This document shows, piece by piece, positions 7,619 to 16,045 of a stretch of DNA of 52,907 nt. This stretch comes from Fidelibacterota bacterium (lineage in GTDB: Bacteria > Fidelibacterota > Marinisomatia > SCGC-AAA003-L08 > D37C17). Location: the NCBI GenBank assembly GCA_002717625.1, contig PBEF01000023.1:106103-159009 (forward strand), in the 5' to 3' direction. A program made the translations under genes and the position numbers. Below the pieces are notes generated by a model that saw only the letters and a program-made list of their open reading frames with translations, did no database searches and was not told where the DNA came from. Position 1 is the stretch's first letter. Every line of letters starts with the position of its first letter.

Positions 7619-8262
7619 AAAAAGCATATCATATAGCGGTAGAAGGAAGTATAGGCGTTGGGAAAACAAGTCTATCTAAACTTTTATCTGAAAACTTACA
7701 ATCTAAATTAGTTTTAGAAGAGTTTGAAAATAACCCATTTTTGCCAGATTTTTATAAGAATCCTGAAAGATATGCATTTCAAACACAATTGTTTTTTTTA
7801 CTGTCTAGATATAAGCAGCAAACAGAATTTCAGCAAATGGATATATTTAGCAAGTCTATTGTTTCAGATTATATGTTTATGAAAGATCGAATATTTGCAT
7901 CCCTTAATTTGAATGATAAAGAAATGACTTTATATGATAGCGTGGCATCTATCCTTGAAACGAATATAATTTACCCTGATTTAATTATTTTCCTACAATC
8001 TGATACAGAACGTTTAATGCATAATATTAAGCATAGGGGACGGAAATATGAAGACAGCATGAATTGGAATTATATAGATGCATTGAATCAAATTTATAAT
8101 GAATTCTTTTTTAGATATGATAAATCTCCATTGCTTATAATCAATACTAATGATATTGATTTTGTTAATGATAAAAATGATTTAAAAGAAATACTGGATA
8201 TCATACAAAAACCAATTAGCGGGACTAAATATTATAATCCTAATAAAACTTTAAATCTATAA
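7615..8262 (+). CDS. Deoxynucleoside kinase
   Basis: This P-loop kinase salvages deoxynucleosides by phosphorylation. EGSIGVGKTSLSKLL (9-23) is the Walker A loop. LEEFENNPFLPDFY follows with the base-binding Glu, and FQTQLFFLLSRYKQ is the typical helix of the dCK/dGK family. SIVSDYMFMKDRIFA corresponds to the 'DR' box ending in the catalytic region. RGRKYE supplies the lid arginines. Substrate preference (dA, dG or dC) cannot be read. The gene follows folK with an ATGA overlap. Confidence 0.88.
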   Translation: MKKAYHIAVEGSIGVGKTSLSKLLSENLQSKLVLEEFENNPFLPDFYKNPERYAFQTQLFFLLSRYKQQTEFQQMDIFSKSIVSDYMFMKDRIFASLNLNDKEMTLYDSVASILETNIIYPDLIIFLQSDTERLMHNIKHRGRKYEDSMNWNYIDALNQIYNEFFFRYDKSPLLIINTNDIDFVNDKNDLKEILDIIQKPISGTKYYNPNKTLNL

Positions 8263-8263
8263 A

Positions 8264-8410
8264 ATGAAAATATTGCTAGCTATAATTGTTTTTATTTTTT
8301 TAAGGATGTTATTAAGAAAATTTTTTTTAATTGAAAAAAAAAGTTATAGTGCATCTGTAAAATCAAATAAAAATGATATAATTGATGTTGACTATGAAGA
8401 GTTAGAATGA
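8264..8410 (+). CDS. Small membrane protein, 48 residues (DUF4834-like)
   Basis: A short reading frame begins with ATG two bases after the kinase gene and ends with an ATGA overlap on the next gene. The product has a hydrophobic N-terminal helix (KILLAIIVFIFLRMLL) and a short basic turn. It closes on the acidic tail IIDVDYEELE. This layout, one membrane helix plus a 'D.DYEE.' end, resembles small DUF4834-type proteins common in Bacteroidetes relatives. The family link is a visual judgement. The tight packing on both sides supports it as a real gene. Confidence 0.65.
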   Translation: MKILLAIIVFIFLRMLLRKFFLIEKKSYSASVKSNKNDIIDVDYEELE

Positions 8411-9432
8411 AAGCAATTGTTATAAAAGAACATGGTTGTATTGATGCCCTGCAAGTTATTTCAAAACCTGAACCTATATGCCCTCCTAATAAAATCAAGA
8501 TTAATATTAAGGCATGCTCTATAAATCATTTAGATATATGGGTTAGGAATGGTATTCCTGGTTTAAATATTCCATTACCTCTTATTATGGGTTCAGATGC
8601 ATCAGGTACAATTGTGGAAGTAGGAACTGATATTACTAGGTCAGATTATTATGTAGGTCAAGATGTTATTGTGCAACCTGGGACATTTGATGTCTACTCT
8701 CTTAATGGAAAAAAAGAAAATTATTCTTCTTCGTATGGAATTCTTGGAGAAACAGAAGATGGAGTTCAAGCTGAATATGTATTATTAAAGCCAGATAATA
8801 TATATCCTAAACCAAATCACTTGTCATTCCAAGAAGCTGCAAGTATTCCTCTTGTCTTTATGACATCATATCAAATGCTTGTTGAGCGAGCTGAAATAAA
8901 GAAAGATGATGTAGTATTAATTTACGGAGGGACTTCTGGTGTTGGTATGGCAGCTATTCAAATAGCAAAAGAGATTGGTTGTATTGTAATAACAACTGTA
9001 GGAAATGATGAAAAGAGGGAATTTGTTAAACAATTAAATCCTGATTATATTTTAAATCATCAAGGAAGTAATTTGTATAAAGAAATACGCAAAATTACTA
9101 ATCGTGGAGTAGATGTTGTTTTTGAACATATAGGTCCAGCTACTTGGAAGCATTCACTTAAAGTTTTAGCAATTGGAGGAAGAATTGTTACATGCGGTGC
9201 AACCACAGGAAATAATGTTACGATTGATTTAAGACATTTGTTTATGAAACAACAGTCTATATTAGGCTCAACGATGGGCTCTTTGTCTACCTTTAGAAAA
9301 GTTATTAGTAAATTTAATAATAAGAAATATAATCCTTATATAGATTCTGTTTATACTTTTGATGAAATTAAACAAGCTCATATAAGAATGGAAGATAGAA
9401 AGCAATTTGGTAAAATCATTGTGACTCCATAA
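8407..9432 (+). CDS. MDR-family oxidoreductase (quinone reductase-like)
   Basis: This is a medium-chain dehydrogenase/reductase using NAD(P)H. Residues 1-130 form the GroES-like domain, with KACSINHLDIWVRNG and PLIMGSDASGTIVEVG. IYGGTSGVGMAAIQIA near residue 178 is the Rossmann nucleotide loop. The segment that holds the structural zinc cysteines in alcohol dehydrogenases (around 97-120) has none, and the C..D..VR zinc box is S-I-N-H-L-D. It therefore fits a zinc-free quinone oxidoreductase or crotonyl-type reductase. The natural substrate is unknown. It precedes the pgk-tpiA pair but need not be part of glycolysis. Confidence 0.88.
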   Translation: MKAIVIKEHGCIDALQVISKPEPICPPNKIKINIKACSINHLDIWVRNGIPGLNIPLPLIMGSDASGTIVEVGTDITRSDYYVGQDVIVQPGTFDVYSLNGKKENYSSSYGILGETEDGVQAEYVLLKPDNIYPKPNHLSFQEAASIPLVFMTSYQMLVERAEIKKDDVVLIYGGTSGVGMAAIQIAKEIGCIVITTVGNDEKREFVKQLNPDYILNHQGSNLYKEIRKITNRGVDVVFEHIGPATWKHSLKVLAIGGRIVTCGATTGNNVTIDLRHLFMKQQSILGSTMGSLSTFRKVISKFNNKKYNPYIDSVYTFDEIKQAHIRMEDRKQFGKIIVTP

Positions 9433-9443
9433 AATATAAGAAT

Positions 9444-10637
9444 ATGCATAGATTAGATACTATAGATATAAGAGGTAAAAGAGTTTTAATTAGAGTTGAT
9501 TTTAATGTTCCTATTATAAATGGAAAGATAGCAAGTGATTTTAGAATTATTAAAACTTTAGATACAATCAAATATTGTTTAGATAATAATGCTAAAATTA
9601 TTTTAATGTCCCATTTAGGTAGACCTGAGGGTAAAGAGGTAAAGTATTCTTTATTGCCTGTTTATGAATATCTGAAATTAATTTTTTACAATAGAAATGT
9701 GATTTTTTCTGATGATGCTATTTCAGCCATATCGATTGATGTTAGCCTTAATATGAAGCCTGGGGATATCCATATACTAGAAAACTTAAGGTTTAATAAA
9801 GGAGAAAACTTAAATTCATACTCTTTTTCTGAAAAGCTATCTAAACATGGGCAGGTATATGTAAATGATGCGTTTGGTACATCCCATAGAAAACATGCTT
9901 CAAATGCATCGATATTACAATTTTTTAAAATAAAAAGTATTGGTTTTCTTTTAGACTCAGAGTTTAAATATTTATCTAATTTAGATTTGTCATCTGATCG
10001 TAAAATTGTTTTGCTTTTAGGTGGTGCAAAAGTTTCGTCTAAATTAGGAATTATTAAATATTTTATTAATAAGGCGAATTGTATAATTATAGGTGGAGCG
10101 ATGTCATATACTTTTTTAAAAATAAAAGGTTATGATGTTGGGAATAGCCTGGTTGAGGAAAGTATGCTTGATGATGCTAGTTTCATAATGGAAGAAGCAG
10201 AAAAAAACAATACTAAAATATTGCTTCCTATTGATGTTGTTTGTTCAAATAAAATCAGTGAAAAATCAACTTTATCAACAAAGAATATTAGTGATATAAA
10301 TGCAGATGAAATGGGTCTTGATATAGGTGAAAAAACGATTGATTTATTTTCTGAAGAATTAAGAAATAGTAGTTTAATTATATGGAATGGACCAATGGGT
10401 GTTTTTGAAATACCTTTATTCTCTAAAGGTACAAGAAGAATTGCTGAGGTTATTGAAGAATGTACTGAAAAAAGAGATGTTAAATCTATTGTTGGAGGGG
10501 GTGATACAGCTAGTGCTGTTATTGATTTAAATATGCAAAAAAGTTTTACTCATGTTTCTACTGGTGGAGGAGCATCTTTAGAGCTTTTAAGTGGAAAAAA
10601 AATAGAATTGATTAAATCATGGAGAGATTATGAATAA
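9444..10637 (+). CDS. pgk: Phosphoglycerate kinase
   Basis: Pgk makes ATP and 3-phosphoglycerate from 1,3-bisphosphoglycerate in glycolysis. All landmarks are present: RVDFNVPI, MSHLGRPEG, LENLRFNKGE, YVNDAFGTSHRKHAS, LLGGAKVSSKLG, WNGPMGVFEIP and VGGGDTASAV. The 397-residue length is normal. The start codon gives MHRLDTIDIRGKRVLIR, in the usual position. The stop lies eight bases inside the start of tpiA, so the two glycolytic genes are coupled. Confidence 0.97.
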   Translation: MHRLDTIDIRGKRVLIRVDFNVPIINGKIASDFRIIKTLDTIKYCLDNNAKIILMSHLGRPEGKEVKYSLLPVYEYLKLIFYNRNVIFSDDAISAISIDVSLNMKPGDIHILENLRFNKGENLNSYSFSEKLSKHGQVYVNDAFGTSHRKHASNASILQFFKIKSIGFLLDSEFKYLSNLDLSSDRKIVLLLGGAKVSSKLGIIKYFINKANCIIIGGAMSYTFLKIKGYDVGNSLVEESMLDDASFIMEEAEKNNTKILLPIDVVCSNKISEKSTLSTKNISDINADEMGLDIGEKTIDLFSEELRNSSLIIWNGPMGVFEIPLFSKGTRRIAEVIEECTEKRDVKSIVGGGDTASAVIDLNMQKSFTHVSTGGGASLELLSGKKIELIKSWRDYE

Positions 10638-11382
10638 AACTTCATTTTGTGTAGCAAATTGGAAAATGAATAAAGATTTTAATGAATCTATTTTCTATTT
10701 AGAAAAATTGAAAAAAATAGATTTATCTGAAAATAAATCTAATATAATTATTTGTCCATCTTATTTGGATTTACATGAATTGGTTAAGTATAAAGAAAAA
10801 ATTAAAGGTATAGATTTTGGAGCGCAAAACGTATTTAGCGAACCCAAAGGTTCTTTTACAGGAGAAATTTCTGTTTCTATGCTAGAATCTATTGGCTGCA
10901 AATGGGTCATTTTAGGTCACTCTGAAAGAAGAGTCGTTTTAGGTGAGACAGATTTAGATATAGCTAAAAAAATGAAATTAGTATATGAATCTAAATTAAA
11001 TCCTATACTATGTATAGGAGAATCATTGTTGGAAAAAGAGCAAAAAGAAACTTCTGTAGTTTTAAAAAGACAAATAAATACAGCTTTTAATAGTATAGAT
11101 TTTAAAAAAAATAAAAATATCTTAATTGCTTATGAACCTGTATGGGCGATTGGTACAGGAGTAGCTGCTAGTGTGGCAGACATTACCAATAATATTAAAA
11201 TAATTAAAAATATTATTAATAATATTGATACAAAAGATTGTAATATATACCTGTTGTATGGAGGCAGTGTTGATGGAAATAATGCTTCTAATATATTTAG
11301 CATAAATGAAGTTGATGGTTTCTTGATTGGGACCGCATCTTTATCTATTGAAAGTTTTTATAAGATTTATAGACAAATTTAA
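10630..11382 (+). CDS. tpiA: Triosephosphate isomerase
   Basis: TpiA interconverts dihydroxyacetone phosphate and glyceraldehyde 3-phosphate. ANWKMNK holds the catalytic Lys (K12), ILGHSERR the electrophilic His (H97) and AYEPVWAIGTG the base Glu (E169). LLYGGSVDGNNA is the phosphate-binding loop. The length of 250 residues is typical of the barrel family. It follows pgk with an eight-base overlap, and secG is 11 bases downstream behind an AAAGGAG ribosome-binding site. Confidence 0.97.
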   Translation: MNKTSFCVANWKMNKDFNESIFYLEKLKKIDLSENKSNIIICPSYLDLHELVKYKEKIKGIDFGAQNVFSEPKGSFTGEISVSMLESIGCKWVILGHSERRVVLGETDLDIAKKMKLVYESKLNPILCIGESLLEKEQKETSVVLKRQINTAFNSIDFKKNKNILIAYEPVWAIGTGVAASVADITNNIKIIKNIINNIDTKDCNIYLLYGGSVDGNNASNIFSINEVDGFLIGTASLSIESFYKIYRQI

Positions 11383-11393
11383 AGGAGTTTAAA

Positions 11394-11744
11394 TTGAGCG
11401 CTTTATATTATATTATTATTTTTTTATTTGTTGTTGTTTGCCTCCTATTGGTAGGTATTATATTAATGCAATCAAGTAAAACTGGTGGGATGGGTGCAGG
11501 AATGGCAGGCAATGCTGCGCTTAATACTGCATTTGGAGGACAAGGGGCAGACCAATTACTTGTTAAAGTAACAACTGTTTTAGCAACTTTATTTATGGTT
11601 TTATCAATTGTTTTAAATGTTCTTTCAACACCAGATGAAAGTGATTTATCTATACCCGATGAATCAGTGATGCAAGGCTCTGAAAGTCAACCGATAAATG
11701 TTGAAAAAGAAGGCATTGATAAAAACACTACTTCTGATGAATGA
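11394..11744 (+). CDS. secG: Protein-export membrane protein SecG
   Basis: SecG is the small subunit of the SecYEG translocon in the inner membrane. Two membrane helices (about 4-26 and 55-76) flank the conserved GIILMQSSKTGGMGAGM loop. GQGADQLLVKVTTVLATLF opens the second helix. The start is TTG, supported by AAAGGAG seven bases upstream. A polar tail of about 40 residues is added after the second helix, as often seen in this phylum group. A tRNA-Leu gene begins 11 bases after its stop. Confidence 0.94.
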   Translation: MSALYYIIIFLFVVVCLLLVGIILMQSSKTGGMGAGMAGNAALNTAFGGQGADQLLVKVTTVLATLFMVLSIVLNVLSTPDESDLSIPDESVMQGSESQPINVEKEGIDKNTTSDE

Positions 11745-11754
11745 TAGTTATTTT

Positions 11755-11838
11755 GCTGAAGTGGTGGAATTGGTATACACGCTGTCTTGAGGGGGCAGTG
11801 AGAATTTTCTCATGCGGGTTCAAATCCCGCCTTCAGCA
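11755..11838 (+). tRNA. tRNA-Leu (anticodon GAG)
   Basis: A class II tRNA with acceptor stem GCTGAAG/CTTCAGC. The anticodon stem CTGTC/GGCAG closes the loop TTGAGGG with anticodon GAG. The long variable arm is TGAGAATTTTCTCA. The T arm is GCGGGTTCAAATCCCGC. The 3' CCA is not encoded. Confidence 0.97.
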
Positions 11839-11863
11839 CAAATAAATTAATAGGAGAAAAGCT

Positions 11864-13189
11864 ATGAAGATACAGCTATTATTTTTCATTTTTTTAGGAC
11901 TTCTTTTTTCGCAAGACTGTAAAGATGTAAAAGCTTTATATGATGAGGCTTTATATTTAGATGCAAGTGAGAAAATAAAAACTATTGATGTTTCTAGTAA
12001 TCAGGAATGCCTTTATTTAGCTTTTGATATTCAATTTAAATTAGAGGATTTTAATGAAGCTAAAAATTATCTAGATAAGCTTTTAAAGCTTGATTCTGAT
12101 AATAGTGAATACAATCAAAAATCAAAATTTTTAGAGAAAATTCTTCAAAAATATAAGGCTGCTAAGTATACTTTAGATAAAATTGATATTGATGAAGCTA
12201 TATCTGAATATAAAAGTTTATTAAATGATAATGATCTTTCATCAATTTCTATATTTCATAGCGGCCTTGCTACAGCATATAAGAAAAAAGATAGGAATTC
12301 ATCTTTTAGTGACTCTCTTAATTTCGATTATCTAGATTTATGCGTAGAAAATTATAAAAAAGCTCATAGTTTGAACCCTTATAAAAATCATGATGAAGAA
12401 ATATTGAATGTAGCTAAATATCTTACTAATTTAGGTAAAAATAGCATGAAAAATGATGAACTTGATTATTCTATGAAATATTTATCTAAAGCGATTGAAT
12501 ATGATTCTAACTATCCTGCTGCAAATTTTTATTTAGGTAATTTATATATGAAAATTCAAGATTATGAATTAGCTATTGAGAGTTATAGAGCAGGTTTGGG
12601 TTCAAAGGTAAAAACAGGAAATTATAAAATTTTATATCTTTTAGGCTCATCTTATCAGAGATTAGGAAATCTAGATAAAGCAAAAGAGTTTTTTGAGTAT
12701 TCACTTAATAATAAATCCTCTTATACAAAAGCACGTTTTGCCCTAGCGAATGTTTTATATTCTCAGCAGAATTACAATGACTCTAAAGATTATCTTTTAG
12801 AAATTATAGATAAGGAGTCTTCTTATATTAAGGCATATGAGCTTTTAGTTAATTTGTTTTTAGACACAAAAAAATACAATGAAGCTCGAGAATACTCAAT
12901 TAAGGGAATAGAGATTAATCCAAAATCTTATTTTCTTTATTCTCAGTTAGCTTTTCTTGATAATGAAAATCAGCAATATTCGCAGGCAATAGAGAATGCA
13001 AAAGAAGCACTTTCATTAAAAAGAAATTATGGACCTGCTCTAATTGCTCTTGCAACAGCAAATGTTTATTTATGTAACTTAGTTGCTGCAGAAGATGCCT
13101 TCAGAAGAGCTAAAAGTTATGACAGGAGACAAGTGAGTCAACTTCAAGATTGGGCTAAAGAGCACAATAAAACAGTTTGTAAAAAATAA
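11864..13189 (+). CDS. Exported tetratricopeptide-repeat protein
   Basis: The product has a signal peptide (MKIQLLFFIFLGLLFSQ) and then 420 residues made almost wholly of TPR helices. Clear units include YPAANFYLGNLYMKIQDYE, KILYLLGSSYQRLGNLDKA and YTKARFALANVLYSQQNYN. This suggests a periplasmic or surface scaffold for protein-protein contact, but nothing fixes a partner. A GGAGAAA ribosome-binding site precedes the ATG. It follows tRNA-Leu by 25 bases and may share its promoter. Three cysteines in the N-terminal third and two near the C-terminus could form disulphides. Confidence 0.85.
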   Translation: MKIQLLFFIFLGLLFSQDCKDVKALYDEALYLDASEKIKTIDVSSNQECLYLAFDIQFKLEDFNEAKNYLDKLLKLDSDNSEYNQKSKFLEKILQKYKAAKYTLDKIDIDEAISEYKSLLNDNDLSSISIFHSGLATAYKKKDRNSSFSDSLNFDYLDLCVENYKKAHSLNPYKNHDEEILNVAKYLTNLGKNSMKNDELDYSMKYLSKAIEYDSNYPAANFYLGNLYMKIQDYELAIESYRAGLGSKVKTGNYKILYLLGSSYQRLGNLDKAKEFFEYSLNNKSSYTKARFALANVLYSQQNYNDSKDYLLEIIDKESSYIKAYELLVNLFLDTKKYNEAREYSIKGIEINPKSYFLYSQLAFLDNENQQYSQAIENAKEALSLKRNYGPALIALATANVYLCNLVAAEDAFRRAKSYDRRQVSQLQDWAKEHNKTVCKK

Positions 13190-13217
13190 TTTTTATAATT
13201 CAAATTGTCATAAAATA

Positions 13218-13904
13218 ATGATTAAAGCTATTATATTTGATATAGATAATACCTTATTAGACTTTATGACTATGAAATCTAATGCTATTAATGCCGCAGT
13301 TGATGGCATGATTTCAAATGGCCTTCCCATAGAAAAAGATTTAGCAATAAAACAAATTTTTGATATATATAATTTCAAGGGTTATGAACATCAGAAAGTT
13401 TTAAATGAGTTCATTATTAATGTTGTAGGTGATATAGATTATAGAATTTTAGCAGCAGGAATTGTTGAGTATAAAATTGCAAAAGAGGCATCTCTATCAT
13501 TGTATCCTGGAGTTAAAGATACATTGATTAATTTGTCTAATTTTGGTTTAAAGCTAGGGATACTTTCAGATGCCCCAAGTAGAGAAGCTTGGATTAGAAT
13601 GTATATATTAAAAATTCATAAAATTTTTGATCAAGTTGTAACTTTTAATGATACAGGTTTCTATAAGCCTGCAAAAGAACCTTTTGTTAAAATAAAGGAA
13701 TTATTGAGTGTCGAATATCATGAGTGTTTAATGGTTGGTGATTGGCCTGAAAGAGATATTAAAGGAGCTAAACAGCTTGGTATGAAAACAGCATTTGCTA
13801 AATATGGATCAACAGAAATCATTGATAATTCAGGTGCTGACTATGAGCTTGATACAATTCATGAATTAATAGATATTATAAGGTCTGAAAATAAAATTTT
13901 ATGA
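13218..13904 (+). CDS. HAD-superfamily hydrolase (phosphatase-like)
   Basis: A haloacid-dehalogenase fold hydrolase. FDIDNTLLDF (6-15) is motif I with nucleophile D8 and acid D10. LGILSDAPSREAW is motif II, with a Ser after the strand. The motif III Lys lies in FYKPAKEPF. LMVGDWPERDIKGAKQLGMKTAFAKYG is motif IV, with the Mg-binding aspartates. The alpha-helical cap between motifs I and II marks subfamily IA. Substrate unknown: small phosphorylated metabolites are typical for the family. It overlaps acpS by four bases. Confidence 0.9.
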   Translation: MIKAIIFDIDNTLLDFMTMKSNAINAAVDGMISNGLPIEKDLAIKQIFDIYNFKGYEHQKVLNEFIINVVGDIDYRILAAGIVEYKIAKEASLSLYPGVKDTLINLSNFGLKLGILSDAPSREAWIRMYILKIHKIFDQVVTFNDTGFYKPAKEPFVKIKELLSVEYHECLMVGDWPERDIKGAKQLGMKTAFAKYGSTEIIDNSGADYELDTIHELIDIIRSENKIL

Positions 13905-14254
13905 TTTCTATTGGGACAGATATTGTTAAGATATCTAGAATAAAAGCTCTGATTAATCAAAAAAAAGAAATTTTTTTACATAAGATATTTACAGAAGAAG
14001 AGATTTTATATTGTAATTCTTATTCTAAACCAGAAATTCATTTTAGTGGTAAGTATGCTGCAAAAGAAGCTGTTAAAAAAGCTCTTCTTTCTAATAGTCT
14101 AATTGATAAGATTTCTCTCAAAGATATCAAGATATTTAATAAAAACAATAAAGCTCCATATGTTGTTATTGAAAAAATGACAGGATTAAGTTGTAATGTT
14201 TCAGTATCACATGAACAAGAATATGCTGTTGCATTTGCAATAATAGATAAATGA
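13901..14254 (+). CDS. acpS: Holo-[acyl-carrier-protein] synthase
   Basis: AcpS attaches the phosphopantetheine arm of CoA to acyl carrier protein, which fatty-acid synthesis needs. ISIGTDIVKISRI at the N-terminus supplies the Mg-binding Asp (D7). KIFTEEEILYC and HFSGKYAAKEAVKKAL follow, with the second metal ligand at E56. SVSHEQEYAVAFAI closes the protein. The length of 117 is normal. It is coupled to nnrDE by an ATGA overlap, an arrangement found in many bacteria. Confidence 0.95.
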   Translation: MISIGTDIVKISRIKALINQKKEIFLHKIFTEEEILYCNSYSKPEIHFSGKYAAKEAVKKALLSNSLIDKISLKDIKIFNKNNKAPYVVIEKMTGLSCNVSVSHEQEYAVAFAIIDK

Positions 14255-15678
14255 TACCTGTATTAACCAAAGAAGAAGCTTATAAATTAGATAGGAAAAC
14301 AATAGAAAGTGGGTATTTATCTCAAGAAAAATTAATGGATAATGCAGGAAAAGCTATTGCTCAATTTTTTTGTGAAAAAATAGATAATTCATTTAATCAA
14401 AAAGTTGTGATTGTTTGCGGTAAAGGTAATAATGGAGCAGATGGTGTTATTGCTCATTCATACCTTAAAAAATATAATATTTATTCTAAAATTATATTTA
14501 CTGAAAAGAAGTATACTCATATTAAGTTAATTAAAAAATACAAGATATTAAAAAATGATTATTCTATTTATAGTGATAAAACACAACTTGATGAATATGA
14601 TTGGATTATTGATGGAATATTTGGAATTGGTTTATCAAGAGATGTAGGTGAAAAATATCAAAAAATCTTTAATAGTATAAATAAAAAAAAGAATATTTTA
14701 TCTATTGATATATCATCTGGCTTGTTTACTGATAATGCTTATTCAAAATACTTTATAAATTCAAAATATGTTTTAACATTTGGGTATCCAAAACTTTCAC
14801 ATTATTTAAATCCAAATAATAGTCTTAGAATTTTAGATATCGGCTTTAAAGAAAAAGTGAAAATGGAAATACAATTAATTTGTAAGGTAGATGTAGTAAA
14901 TATCTTAAAAGATTTTCTTCTAAAATCTCCTGTTCATAAATATTCTAAAGGATATACATGTATTTCAGCTGGAAGTAATAAATATCCAGGTGCCGCTATT
15001 CTTTCTTCTATGGCTGCATTTAAATCTGGATCAAGTTATGTTAATTTGCACTTCCAGGGAAGTGAATCAATAAAAGAATGCATAAAAAGTCAATATCCTG
15101 ATATTGTTTTGAATCAAGCCTATCCTATTGGTGATTTTTGTTTATTTGGTCCTGGGTATTCTTCTGAAGAAGATGATAAAGAAATATGGTCTTGTTTAGA
15201 TAGATATAGAAGCATAGTTTGTGATGCAGGCATTTTAAGAAAAGCCGATAATATTAATTATTTTCCTTTTAATTCAATCCTTACTCCTCATATTGGTGAA
15301 TATAATAAATTGTTCAATGTTAAGAATCCATTAGATTTGTCATGCTTTATAAAAATCCAAAATATTATTAAAGATAGGATTGTAATCTTAAAATCATTCA
15401 ACGTATTTATCATTACAAATGATAGAATATATATTATAGATAAAGGACCAAGCCTTCTTGCAACTGCTGGTACAGGTGATGTTTTATCTGGAATTTTAGT
15501 TAGTCTTTTATCGCAAGGATATAGTAAATTAGAGGCATCAATATTAGGAGTGTATTTGCATGCAGAGGCTGCAAACTATTATATGAATAATATTTCAAAA
15601 TATGGAATGACAGCATCAAATTTAATTGATTGTATTCCTTTTGCATTTAATAAATTAAGGTTGGATATTGCCAATTAA
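14251..15678 (+). CDS. nnrD: Bifunctional NAD(P)H-hydrate epimerase / dehydratase
   Basis: This two-domain enzyme repairs damaged NAD(P)H hydrates. Residues 1-210 are the epimerase (NnrE, YjeF N-terminal): VCGKGNNGADGVIA near 56-69 and WIIDGIFGIGLSRDV. Residues about 220-475 are the ADP-dependent dehydratase (NnrD, ribokinase-like). In that part GSNKYPGAAILSSMAAFKSG replaces the usual substrate loop, LTPHIGEYNKLF follows, and TAGTGDVLSGILVSLL holds the catalytic Asp. The combined length of 475 is normal. It lies between acpS and a VanZ-like gene, overlapping both. Confidence 0.93.
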   Translation: MIPVLTKEEAYKLDRKTIESGYLSQEKLMDNAGKAIAQFFCEKIDNSFNQKVVIVCGKGNNGADGVIAHSYLKKYNIYSKIIFTEKKYTHIKLIKKYKILKNDYSIYSDKTQLDEYDWIIDGIFGIGLSRDVGEKYQKIFNSINKKKNILSIDISSGLFTDNAYSKYFINSKYVLTFGYPKLSHYLNPNNSLRILDIGFKEKVKMEIQLICKVDVVNILKDFLLKSPVHKYSKGYTCISAGSNKYPGAAILSSMAAFKSGSSYVNLHFQGSESIKECIKSQYPDIVLNQAYPIGDFCLFGPGYSSEEDDKEIWSCLDRYRSIVCDAGILRKADNINYFPFNSILTPHIGEYNKLFNVKNPLDLSCFIKIQNIIKDRIVILKSFNVFIITNDRIYIIDKGPSLLATAGTGDVLSGILVSLLSQGYSKLEASILGVYLHAEAANYYMNNISKYGMTASNLIDCIPFAFNKLRLDIAN

Positions 15679-16045
15679 ATCTTTTAGAACTCAAATACTT
15701 TTTCTGTACATTATTTTTATGTTCGTCAATTCTATCATACCTGGATTTATATTTTCAACACAATCTATCTGGAAATATGATAAATTGATTCATTTTATTG
15801 AATTTTTCATACTAGGTTTTTTATTTATTAATGCTATTATTGATAGAGGCTTAAATACCAATAAAATCTTAATAAGTATATTGATTTTGGCATTAATTCC
15901 TTTAATAGATGAAGGTCTTCAATATGTTTTTGATATTCCTGGTAGAGTTCCAGAATTTTATGATGTTGTTTTTGATATTGCGGGTGAGTATTTTGGAGTA
16001 TTATGCTCCCTGTTTATATATAAGGTGAAAAATAAAAATGGATAA
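15668..16045 (+). CDS. VanZ-like membrane protein
   Basis: The 125-residue product has four hydrophobic segments and the VanZ-family DKLIHFIEFFILGFLF box near residues 36-51. A second conserved area follows, LIDEGLQYVFDIPGR.PEFYDV, equivalent to 'DE..Q.f...R..s..D...N'. VanZ-like proteins sit in the inner membrane. Their general role is unclear outside teicoplanin resistance, so no resistance is implied. The start is TTG, overlapping the end of nnrDE by 11 bases. The stop overlaps murA by eight bases. Confidence 0.85.
   Translation: MPIKSFRTQILFLYIIFMFVNSIIPGFIFSTQSIWKYDKLIHFIEFFILGFLFINAIIDRGLNTNKILISILILALIPLIDEGLQYVFDIPGRVPEFYDVVFDIAGEYFGVLCSLFIYKVKNKNG

Noticed and set aside
15668-16045. 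Glycopeptide resistance gene
   Set aside because: VanZ-like proteins are widespread outside resistance clusters, and no other van genes are present.
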